The position numbers and the translations under genes are program-made. A stretch of 64,000 nucleotides of DNA from positions 1-64,000 of the forward strand of contig JBKAGX010000003.1 in assembly GCA_046290575.1 (NCBI GenBank), read 5' to 3'. The notes beneath the pieces were generated by a model that worked only from the letters and a program-made list of their open reading frames with translations, was not told the origin of the DNA and ran no database searches. Shown piece by piece: positions 1 to 9,861 of the stretch (positions within the stretch are counted from its first letter, which is position 1; every line of letters starts with the position of its first letter). This DNA comes from JANQQJ01 sp046290575 (GTDB taxonomy: Bacteria; Pseudomonadota; Alphaproteobacteria; SMXS01).

Positions 1-44
<44 letters not shown>

Positions 45-199
45 TGCGGAGGTAGGAACAAAGTCCTTCCGGATTTTTGTCCTCTTCTACTTTCACTAGA
101 CACAAAGCCAGCAAGTCAGCTGGCACTTTAAAATACGGACCGCCGTCTTCAATTCTCTTCTAAAATCAGGGAGCTTCGAGCAACCCACGGACACGCGCC

Positions 200-276
<77 letters not shown>

Positions 277-364
277 CTCTTCTTTAGCTGAGCGACTTGG
301 TGCTTGAATTTTGTGGCCGTTTATGCGGCCCTGTGGCCCAGGACGTAACGCAAAAAGCGGAGTG

Positions 365-631
365 ATGATGAAAAATCTGGTGGTGACCTTGGTAGTCGGA
401 CTGACCATGGTGGCGACGATGTCGCCAGGCATGGCGTGCACCGCAGACGAAGCAACGGCAAAGTTCAACGAACGCGTTGAGCAATTGTCTTCCGGTTCAG
501 TACCCAGCGACAAAGTGGCGCAGGCCTGGACGGATATGAATGAGGCCGGCACGGCGCTCAGCAATCAGGATTACGATCTGGCCTGCCAGATTTATGATCG
601 GATCGCTGAAGAGTACGGTCTCGACAAGTAA
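365..631 (+). CDS. Small secreted protein encoded inside the rRNA spacer
   Basis: This 88-residue frame lies between tRNA-Ile and 23S, on the same strand as the rRNA genes. I chose ATG 365 (ATG 368 is also possible) because AGCGGAG lies just upstream and a signal peptide follows at once: Lys at position 3-4, a hydrophobic stretch to about residue 20, then a GMA-C site. Reading the frame from 311 would put a non-signal segment first. The mature part is about 65 residues, acidic, with two predicted helices and two Cys (one right after the cleavage site, one near 'DLACQI'). I do not recognise the family. Because rRNA transcripts are normally processed and not translated, expression would need its own promoter or escape from processing. 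It could be a neutral insertion, but the start signals, signal peptide and good codon use argue for a real gene. Confidence 0.6.
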   Translation: MMKNLVVTLVVGLTMVATMSPGMACTADEATAKFNERVEQLSSGSVPSDKVAQAWTDMNEAGTALSNQDYDLACQIYDRIAEEYGLDK

Positions 632-680
632 GCCGTTCCCTGATGAAGAAACCGAATTCGCCGCCTTCGGGCGGTGATGC

Positions 681-692
681 TGATCTTTGACA
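681..692 (+). promoter_or_regulatory. boxA-like antitermination element in the spacer
   Basis: TGATCTTTGACA lies between the spacer ORF and 23S. It resembles the boxA core (TGCTCTTTAACA) used by the Nus antitermination complex in rRNA leaders and spacers. A GC hairpin (CCGCC-TTC-GGGCGG) lies about 10 bases upstream. Nothing else is recognised between the ORF and the 23S start. Confidence 0.4.
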
Positions 693-838
693 TTGTAGAT
701 GAGAGACGTACGGTTCATTCAATCTTCTCAAGTTGAATGACCGTAAGCGTCTGATGGAGAGTTCCGTTTTGATACGGGGCAGGCGGCTAAGGTGAACCCT
801 CGGGTTGACTGGCGCTGGCATCTGTTCCGTACATGACG

Positions 839-3580
<2,742 letters not shown>

Positions 3581-3662
3581 ATCATCATGTACTGAACAGC
3601 TGCCAGATGACCAATTGGTTATGGCAGTCTCCGTCAGACGCGTCTCTTTTCTGTTCTTTGCC

Positions 3663-3781
3663 GGCTTGGTGGTTACAGCGAGGTGCGTCCCACCCGATCC
3701 CATTCCGAACTCGGCCGTGAAAGCCCTCAGCGCCGATGGTACTGCGTCTTAAGGCGCGGAAGAGTAGGTCGCTGCCAAGCC
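3663..3781 (+). rRNA. rrf: 5S rRNA
   Basis: About 119 bases, with the 5' GGCTTGG paired with the 3' CCAAGCC and the conserved CCCATTCCGAACTCGG loop B/C block. It is separated from the 23S 3' end by about 80 bases in which no other gene is seen. Confidence 0.93.
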
Positions 3782-3907
3782 TGCTAAGGACAGAAAAGTC
3801 AGTCTCTCATATACGATGTCATTTTGACCGGCCGGATTCGGCCTTACCAGACCAGATCCGATCCCGGTTTAAAGCTCAGGTTAACCCTGGGCTTTTCAGT
3901 GTTTTGG

Positions 3908-3984
<77 letters not shown>

Positions 3985-3988
3985 ATAA

Positions 3989-4034
3989 AAACAAGGGCTT
4001 AGCCGATATTCGGCTAGGCCCTTGTTTCGTTTTT
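3989..4034 (+). terminator. Rho-independent terminator of the rRNA operon
   Basis: A long, nearly perfect inverted repeat has outer arms AAACAAGGGC and GCCCTTGTTT, inner arms AGCCGA and TCGGCT, and a TAT loop. It is followed by CGTTTTT. It begins five bases after tRNA-fMet, so it should end the whole rRNA-tRNA transcript. Confidence 0.9.
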
Positions 4035-4180
4035 GGAAGCATATTGGAAGTGACCTGAGTCCCTGAATCTCCTCCATATTTTGGTAGAGTCCGTCGAGTT
4101 AAGGAGACGGACGAATGAAGCCGTTGATCCCGCCCCGATGAATTGGTCCATGTCTATCATCAGGAGAAGGAGGACCGATC

Positions 4181-4459
4181 ATGTCTAAGAAGCGTCACAA
4201 GCCGGAGGAGATTGTCACCAAGCTGCGCCACGTAGAAGTGCTGGTAGGCCAGGGCATGACCCGGATTGATGCGATCCGCGAGATGAGCATCACGGAGCAG
4301 ACGTACTACCGCTGGCGCAAGCAGTATGGCGGCATGGGGACAGACCAACTCAAAGAGCTGAAGCGTCTGCAGAAGGAGAACGAGCGTCTTCGCAGGGCAG
4401 TCTCAGACCTCACTCTCGACAAGCTGATCCTTACGGAAGCTGCCAAGGGAAACTTCTGA
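4181..4459 (+). CDS. IS3-family transposase OrfA
   Basis: A 92-residue DNA-binding subunit. Residues 8-45 form the helix-turn-helix (ending in TYYRWRKQYGGM), followed by a leucine-zipper-like coiled coil at about 55-80 (LKELKRLQKENERLRR) that mediates multimerisation in this family. AGGAGAAGGAGG precedes the ATG. It ends six bases before the orfB start. OrfA binds the IS ends and, joined to OrfB by a -1 frameshift, forms the active transposase. Confidence 0.92.
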   Translation: MSKKRHKPEEIVTKLRHVEVLVGQGMTRIDAIREMSITEQTYYRWRKQYGGMGTDQLKELKRLQKENERLRRAVSDLTLDKLILTEAAKGNF

Positions 4460-4464
4460 GCCCT

Positions 4465-5307
4465 TTGCGCCGCCGGCGGTGCATTGATCTGGTTCGCGGC
4501 AAGCTGGGTGTCTCGGAGCGCCGGGCCTGCCGTGTGCTGGGCCGGCATCGATCGACCCAACGTCATGTTCCCAGGGGCCGTGCCGATGAAGAACGGCTGG
4601 TGGCCGACATGATCGAGCTGGCCCGGCAGTACGGGCGGTATGGCTACCGCAGGAGTGCGGCCCTGCTGCGCGATGCGGGCTGGCAGGTCAATGACAAGCG
4701 CATCGAGCGCCTATGGCGGCGCGAGGGACTGAAAGTGCCGATGAAGCAACCAAAGAGAGGGCGACTTTGGCTCAATGACGGATCGTGTGTCCGGCTGAGG
4801 CCAGCGTATCGAGATCACGTCTGGTCCTACGACTTCGTGCATCACCGGACCGACCATGGGCGGACGTTCCGGACGCCCAACATCATAGACGAATACACCC
4901 GCGAGAGCCTGGCGATCCGGGTGAAGCGCAAACTCAACTCCACAGACGTCATCGATGCGCTGACGGATCTGTTTATCCTGCGCGGTGTGCCAGCCTACAT
5001 CCGGTCCGACAACGGTCCCGAGTTCGTTGCTGAAGCTGTGCGCCAGTGGATCAGCGCCGTCGGCGCCAGGACTGCCTACATTGAGCCAGGATCACCCTGG
5101 GAGAACGTCTATATCGAGAGCTTCAATGCCCGCTTCCGCGACGAACTGCTCAACGGCGAGATCTTCTACAACCTCAAGGAGGCCCAGGTCCTCATCGAGC
5201 AATGGCGCAAGCACTACAACACCAAAAGGCCCCACTCGGCCCTCGGATACCGACCACCAGCGCCCGAAACCATCGTCCCGATGGACCGAAGGCCCGTCAT
5301 GAACTAA
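4465..5307 (+). CDS. IS3-family transposase OrfB (integrase domain)
   Basis: A 280-residue catalytic subunit, given here from a TTG codon. It lies in the -1 frame relative to OrfA, so it is probably made as an OrfAB fusion. An N-terminal HTH_21-like region (RRACRVLG) is followed by the RNase H-like rve domain. The DDE residues are visible: Asp in YDFVHHRTD, Asp in SDNGPEF, and Glu 35 residues later in IESFN. The frame is complete with no stops, so the element may still be mobile. Confidence 0.92.
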   Translation: MRRRRCIDLVRGKLGVSERRACRVLGRHRSTQRHVPRGRADEERLVADMIELARQYGRYGYRRSAALLRDAGWQVNDKRIERLWRREGLKVPMKQPKRGRLWLNDGSCVRLRPAYRDHVWSYDFVHHRTDHGRTFRTPNIIDEYTRESLAIRVKRKLNSTDVIDALTDLFILRGVPAYIRSDNGPEFVAEAVRQWISAVGARTAYIEPGSPWENVYIESFNARFRDELLNGEIFYNLKEAQVLIEQWRKHYNTKRPHSALGYRPPAPETIVPMDRRPVMN

Positions 5308-5341
5308 CAAGTAAAGCGGACCAATCAAATGGGGCAGGTCA

Positions 5342-5668
5342 CGCCGCGGAAGGCCACACACCATTGTCTCAGACAACGGCACGGAACTGACCAGCATGGC
5401 CATTCTCAAATGGTGCCAGGACACCGGCGTCGAGTGGCATTATATCGCTCCGGGCAAACCGACCCAGAACGCATTCGTGGAGAGCTTCAACGGCAGCTTC
5501 CGCGATGAGTGCCTCAACGAGACGTTGTTCTCGTCGCTCAAAGAGGCTCGAACCCAAATCGCTATCTGGCAGGAGGACTACAACAGACAACGACCGCACA
5601 GCTCGCTCGGCAACATCACACCGATCGAGTTCGCCAACAAAATCACACTGGAAAAACAGGCCGCATGA
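5342..5668 (+). pseudogene. Remnant of IS3 OrfB (C-terminal half) from the outer element
   Basis: Coding similarity begins at the very base after the inner IS end. About 108 codons remain, covering the second catalytic Asp (SDNGTEL) and the Glu (VESFNG) of the rve domain and the C-terminal RPHSSLG block. The first catalytic Asp and all of OrfA are missing, so it cannot work. It is related to, but not the same as, the OrfB at 22815-23663, so the two flanking elements are not copies of one IS. Confidence 0.85.
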
Positions 5669-5869
5669 GGCCACAAATCAACCCAAGGACTCTATCTTAA
5701 ACCGGAGGTAAAAAGGGTCTCAGGTCATGAGCGAGGCGGGTAAGGTGCCTTGCCTGGGCCCGGGTAAGGGCAACGCCCCAAGCACTTCCTGACCTTGGCG
5801 CCAACATTTCTCATCTAGCCTCGACTATGGTCGTAAACGCGGCTCTAGGTAAATTTCTTCATTGCAATT

Positions 5870-6892
5870 CTAGGTGGCTACCAAGTAGTGAATGCTGAAT
5901 AGAGAATTACCATCCGTCCACGTTCGCAATACGTCGAAGGCAGCGTCTTCGGCAATCCTGAGGAATTCTGAAACAGTGTATTTGTTCGAGTTTTCTGTAT
6001 GGATCGTTTCTGATCGTTTCATCGAAAACTTTGTGTCGGCGACTATGAAGTGTTGATCGGTGGTCGAGCGCAGATGCATTTCGACGCGACTTTCGTGCTT
6101 ATTGTAGAAGGCAAAGTGACAGAACTTTTTTTCATCAATGGTGCCGTTTAGCTCACGATTGATTCGTCGTAGGAGGTTAAGGTTGAATTCGGCGGTCACG
6201 CCCTTGCGGTCATTGTATGCCAAGTTAAGTAGGTTGGGGTCCTTTGGTAAGTCGACACCGATTAGGAACCCGTCGCCTAGCGACAACATGGTGCGCATGT
6301 TGTTCAGGAATTGACTAGCAAGGTCGCGATCAAGGTTGCCGATTGTTGAGCCAGGAAAGAAGGCCAGTTTCTTGCCAAGCAACGCTTCTGTCGGCAGTCG
6401 GAGAGGTTTGGTAAAGTCAGCGATGACGCCGCCGACTATTAAGCCTGGGTAATCGCGAGACAGATTCTTGACAGCCCGCTGAAGCGGTGCCCGGCTGATA
6501 TCGATAGCCACATAGGCGCGAGGCGATGGAAGAGAATCGAGCAGACGTCTGATTTTTGCGTCTGAGCCGCTACCAAACTCAATTACTGTTACATCTCGGC
6601 CGGCAACTCGGGCGATGTCGGATCCTATACTGGACAGCATCTTTAGTTCGGTGCGGGTTACATAGTATTCTGGAGTGCAACAGATTTGTTCAAATAGATC
6701 AGAGCCGCGGGCATCGTAGAGGTACTTTGCAGGGACTTGCTTTTGTGCCATTGCAAGGCCCTTAAGTACGTCGCCGGAGAAATCGTCTTTCGGTGGATGA
6801 TAGTCCAAGAAAAACCTGGGCGTATTGACGTCTAAGGCGGTTACATTCGTGTCACGCTCTGAGGTTTCCAGGATGCTCTTATCCATTATCAT
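5870..6892 (-). CDS. egtD: L-histidine N-alpha-methyltransferase EgtD
   Basis: 340 residues, the normal EgtD length. EgtD adds three methyl groups from SAM to the amino group of histidine, giving hercynine, the first step of ergothioneine synthesis in the cytoplasm. Visible features are the N-terminal substrate-domain motif YLYDARGSDLFEQIC, PEYYVTRTE, the SAM-binding VIEFGSGSDAK, the AIDIS acidic strand end, and the FFPGSTIGN loop. The start overlaps the end of egtB by four bases (ATGA), so the two are translationally coupled. It is downstream of egtB in a leftward operon. No egtC or egtE is found nearby; the C-S lyase step must be encoded elsewhere. Codon use is AT-richer than in ilvD. Confidence 0.93.
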   Translation of the reverse strand: MIMDKSILETSERDTNVTALDVNTPRFFLDYHPPKDDFSGDVLKGLAMAQKQVPAKYLYDARGSDLFEQICCTPEYYVTRTELKMLSSIGSDIARVAGRDVTVIEFGSGSDAKIRRLLDSLPSPRAYVAIDISRAPLQRAVKNLSRDYPGLIVGGVIADFTKPLRLPTEALLGKKLAFFPGSTIGNLDRDLASQFLNNMRTMLSLGDGFLIGVDLPKDPNLLNLAYNDRKGVTAEFNLNLLRRINRELNGTIDEKKFCHFAFYNKHESRVEMHLRSTTDQHFIVADTKFSMKRSETIHTENSNKYTVSEFLRIAEDAAFDVLRTWTDGNSLFSIHYLVAT

Positions 6893-8187
6893 TCGTCCTT
6901 TGCCAGTCGGATTCCTGAGAATTGCCAGCGCGCTTCGGCGGGCAAGAAGTTGCGGTAGCTTGGTCGCACATGACCTTTTGGCGTGACACAGCTACCACCG
7001 CGCAGCACAAGTTGGTTGTTCATAAATTTGCCGTTGTATTCACCGATCGCCCCCTTTGGCGCGCTGTAGCGTGGATAAGGTGCATAGGGACTCCTGGTCC
7101 ATTCCCAGACGTCCCCAAACATCTGACCCAGGCCCTCTTCCTTGCACGCCTGTGGCTCGAGGTGCCCTGTGTCGATAAACTGGCCCTCTGCCGCTATTCC
7201 GTTTGCGGCGGATTCCCACTCAGCTTCCGTGGGCAGCCGGCAACCCGCCCAGGTGGCGAAGGCTGCCGCTTCGTAGTAACTCACATGGCAAACTGGCTCT
7301 AGAAAATTGACTCGCTGGCGACCGTGCAGTGTGAAGCGACACCAGACCCCGTCAATCTGTGTCCAATAGAGCGGCGCGCACCAGGCATGTTCGTTGCAGA
7401 TGTCCCATCCGTCAGCTAGCCAAAAGGCCGGTTCACGATATCCGTCAGCTTTCATGAAAGCTAGAAACTCTCCATTGGTGACAGGTCGCGAAGCGAGCAG
7501 GAACGGCTCCAGATATTGGCGGTGGCACGGAAGTTCGTTGTCGAAACAGAAACTATCGCCCCGATAGCCGATTTCGTGTAGCCCGCCTGGAAACGAGCAC
7601 CATGATAGCAGTGCGACGTCTTTGTCCCAGGCTGCGTCGTCGTCCGGTGGAGCTGGGCTGCTGTAGGGCGCAAGGCTCAGAGGGTTGAGCGATAGAACAT
7701 GCTTTACATCGGTGAAGATCAGCTCCTGATGCTGCTGTTCGTGATTCAGGCCTAGTTCCAGGAGTGGTGCGACCTCTGGGCCACAACTCTTCAGCATTTT
7801 CGCGATTTCGTTGTCCACATGGGTCCTGTATGCGAGCACTTCTTCCAGTGTTGGGCGCGATAACAGGCCTCTATCTGCACGCGGAAAGGGGGGGCAGATT
7901 TGCTGGTAGTAAGAGTTAAACAGGTGTTCATAGGCCGCATCGAACATCCGATAGTCTAGTCGCTGTCTCTTCAGCAGAAACACCTCGAAGAACCATGTCG
8001 TATGCGCGAGATGCCATTTGGTAGGACTTGTGTCGCGCATGCTTTGGATGACCTGATCTTCAACAGCGAGAGGTTCTACGAGCGCTAGTGTCTGGTTTCG
8101 CACGCGCGCATATTCAGTAATCATTCGCGCGGTTCGTGAATGGAGGTGCAGTGCGTCAACAGGTGCTGTTGGAGGCTCCGGAATCAC
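6889..8187 (-). CDS. egtB: Ergothioneine sulfoxide synthase EgtB
   Basis: 432 residues. EgtB is a non-haem iron enzyme that uses oxygen to join hercynine to a thiol donor (gamma-Glu-Cys or cysteine). The N-terminal DinB-like domain has the expected His ligands: KWHLAHTTW (His62) and NHEQQHQE (His149, His153). The C-terminal formylglycine-enzyme-like (FGE-sulfatase) domain shows GDVWEW, LRGGSC and RPSYRNF. No egtC (which trims the glutamyl group) is visible, which would fit direct use of cysteine, but that is inference. The start is a GTG with GGGAAG five bases upstream. It leads the egtB-egtD operon. Confidence 0.92.
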   Translation of the reverse strand: MIPEPPTAPVDALHLHSRTARMITEYARVRNQTLALVEPLAVEDQVIQSMRDTSPTKWHLAHTTWFFEVFLLKRQRLDYRMFDAAYEHLFNSYYQQICPPFPRADRGLLSRPTLEEVLAYRTHVDNEIAKMLKSCGPEVAPLLELGLNHEQQHQELIFTDVKHVLSLNPLSLAPYSSPAPPDDDAAWDKDVALLSWCSFPGGLHEIGYRGDSFCFDNELPCHRQYLEPFLLASRPVTNGEFLAFMKADGYREPAFWLADGWDICNEHAWCAPLYWTQIDGVWCRFTLHGRQRVNFLEPVCHVSYYEAAAFATWAGCRLPTEAEWESAANGIAAEGQFIDTGHLEPQACKEEGLGQMFGDVWEWTRSPYAPYPRYSAPKGAIGEYNGKFMNNQLVLRGGSCVTPKGHVRPSYRNFLPAEARWQFSGIRLAKDE

Positions 8188-8703
8188 GATACTTCCCAGA
8201 GATCGGGAACTGTTACGAAGCAGCCAGCGCTACGGATAGATTTTTGAAAGTGACCGTAGGTCATCCCAGGGAAAGCAATGTTGTCAAAAGTAGGAACATG
8301 TTATGAGATTCCTTACACACTTTAGTGTACATGTTATCTATAACTAACATAATACCATCATAGTTATGTTGGTTTTGTCAAGTTTTGAGGGCCTCTTTGG
8401 CGGGTGATCGAGGCGCAGAATTTCAAGCCGTGCTCACTCGGTGTCCGACAGTTCAGCAATATAAGAAATTGGCAGTTAGGTCAGATTTCCGACTGACCAC
8501 AGTCTCCCTGCATTCAGCTGCGTCAGAGGGCACAGCGTCCGCTGACGGCTTACTGAGGACCAGTAGAAAACACGTTTACCAGAATTCACGGACAGAGATA
8601 ATTATGTATACCCTTGAACATTTCTATGCGCTGCATGGTAGACTAGTCTATTAGCAAGTGGAAACCGAAGCGCGCGAGCGTTTCCTAGAGGGTAAGGAAA
8701 GCG
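8188..8703. promoter_or_regulatory. AT-rich upstream region of egtB with repeats
   Basis: About 515 bases without a convincing gene. The word ACATGTTAT occurs twice in the same direction (8296-8304 and 8329-8337). An imperfect inverted repeat follows, ATAACTAACATAA (about 8339-8351) facing TTATGTTGGTTTT (about 8365-8377). These look like regulator sites for the leftward egtB promoter or the rightward gene at 8704, but no known regulator is implied. An open frame at 8385-8654 has no ribosome site and no recognisable protein features. Confidence 0.35.
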
Positions 8704-9000
8704 ATGCCAGGCCGACGCCATACAAATGAAGAGATTCAAGCCATTTTGGCAGAAATTGAATCTGGAATTTCAGTCTCAGATGCAAGCAGATCGCATAATG
8801 TGAGTGAGCAGACAATTTATCGTTGGAAATCTAGGTACAGGTTAGAAAAACCTACTGAGAGAGAAAACGATGAAAGACTCCATTCAAAGCTGGGTTCTGA
8901 TAAAGTGTCTTTGTTGGAAGAAGAAAACCGACGGCTTAGAAGCGTCTTGTCTGAACTCATGTCGCTCCTTAATCTTGAAAATGACGTTAGGAAAACCTAG
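8704..9000 (+). CDS. Orphan OrfA-like HTH/coiled-coil protein
   Basis: 98 residues, resembling the OrfA subunit of IS3-type transposases: a helix-turn-helix (about 8-45, ending TIYRWKSRYRLEK) and a C-terminal leucine-rich coiled coil (LLEEENRRLRSVLSELMSLL). AAGGAAAGCG lies just upstream of the ATG. No OrfB follows and no terminal repeats are seen. The frame is therefore either a remnant or a domesticated DNA-binding protein. It is AT-rich like its surroundings. It converges on the next gene with only ten bases between their stops. Confidence 0.55.
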   Translation: MPGRRHTNEEIQAILAEIESGISVSDASRSHNVSEQTIYRWKSRYRLEKPTERENDERLHSKLGSDKVSLLEEENRRLRSVLSELMSLLNLENDVRKT

Positions 9001-9010
9001 AGGCTGCGCC

Positions 9011-9259
9011 TTATTTTGATGTGAGACCCATGCGCTGAATTTCTCGTTGAGTAGATCTAATGAGTGCGCGAAGTTTCAGGTTGTCTCTCTCTAGTCGCCG
9101 GACAAAGCACAATTCACTGTGTGTGAGTTCGCCGTACTTCTGGTTCCAGATTTTCAACGTCTGAATGTGAAGACCGAGATCTTGGCTGGTTTTCTTAGGT
9201 CCATGGCGGAACAAGTATCGGCATGTCCAGTAGATGTACGTAGTGTGAAATTTGCGCAC
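9011..9259 (-). CDS. Second orphan transposase-OrfA-like protein
   Basis: 82 residues with a plausible helix-turn-helix (SQDLGLHIQTLKIWNQKYG) and then a coiled coil (VRRLERDNLKLRALI). It lacks any partner orfB and any clear terminal repeat. It points towards the OrfA-like gene at 8704. The N-terminus (FHTTYIYWTCRYLFRHG) differs from the standard OrfA start, so the true start is uncertain. It is most likely decayed mobile DNA; a role as a small regulator cannot be excluded. Confidence 0.4.
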   Translation of the reverse strand: MRKFHTTYIYWTCRYLFRHGPKKTSQDLGLHIQTLKIWNQKYGELTHSELCFVRRLERDNLKLRALIRSTQREIQRMGLTSK

Positions 9260-9861
9260 GTGCGAACTTTCTCAGAGCGCCCCCACCTGAAGTTCAGATT
9301 TAGGCCGAAAGTTCCTCATGTCAACCATAACGTGTGGATTCTTGGAGCCTGTCGAGGTTCAGTAGACTGAAGTTAAAGATGCACATGATCAGATCGTTTC
9401 CCGTTTTTTGAGTATAGGCCAACTGTCCGAAGAGGGTGTTGTAGTTGAAGCTTTGGAGGCAATGTTACGCCCTTTTCTTTTTGTATCGCTTGGTCGTAGG
9501 GTCATGAGTTGCGGAACAGTGTTGGAGCTGAGTGAGACAGCGACAATGGGCTCTTGGGCAAGATAAAGCAAATAGGGCGCCTCGCGACAGACTGGCAAAA
9601 TGTGTTACAGTTCCACACCAAAATTCAGATCTTAGCCATTAGATGTTGGATAAGATGGTTCGGGAGACTATCTGAAGTTCAAGGCTTTGCGTGATTCACT
9701 CAATGCGGCCTTGGCTTGAGCCTATGGAGAGCGCCTGGGTTCTGGGAGGTCTGCATTTTTAAGCTAGAGTTTCAACAGCCCAAAAGTCTAGGTTGAGTCC
9801 TACAATCGGCTCATCTAGATAGGATAAAAGGTCTGTTCGGTATGACTTTTAGGAAAAGATA
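9260..9861. other. Gene-poor stretch before ilvD
   Basis: About 600 AT-rich bases with no gene I can support. A rightward frame at about 9374-9565 and an opposing leftward frame at 9389-9598 are open, but neither has a ribosome site or recognisable domain. They may be decayed genes. The last bases hold the ilvD ribosome site (AGGAAAAG). Confidence 0.4.

Larger units (their letters stand above)
4125..5341 (+). mobile_element. Inner IS3-family insertion sequence, about 1.2 kb
   Basis: The right end, read inward, is TGACCTGCCCC....ATTGGTCC. The left end at about 4125 is TGATCCCGCCCC....ATTGGTCC, so the two ends share CCCC and ATTGGTCC at equal distance. The element carries an intact orfA/orfB pair. 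It lies inside the older element, and the sequence outside its ends belongs to the outer orfA start and the outer orfB tail. An internal deletion of the host element therefore accompanied or followed insertion. No clear target duplication is seen. Confidence 0.8.
4051..5727 (+). mobile_element. Degraded outer IS3-family element, split by a second IS
   Basis: The left end at 4051 (TGACCTGAGTCCCT) and the right end at 5727 (reverse complement TGACCTGAGACCCT) match each other. Further in, CTCC and TAGAG are shared at the same spacing, so these are the two terminal repeats of one element. TGACCTG ends are typical of the IS407 group. Its orfA start is still visible (AAGGAG, then ATG at 4115), but the frame is cut after two codons by the inner IS. 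The middle of the element is deleted, and only the last part of orfB survives from 5342. No target duplication is seen outside the ends. Confidence 0.75.

Noticed and set aside
8385..8654. 89-codon rightward frame upstream of the OrfA-like gene
   Set aside because: No ribosome site, no recognisable domain, and it overlaps the repeat-rich region upstream of egtB.
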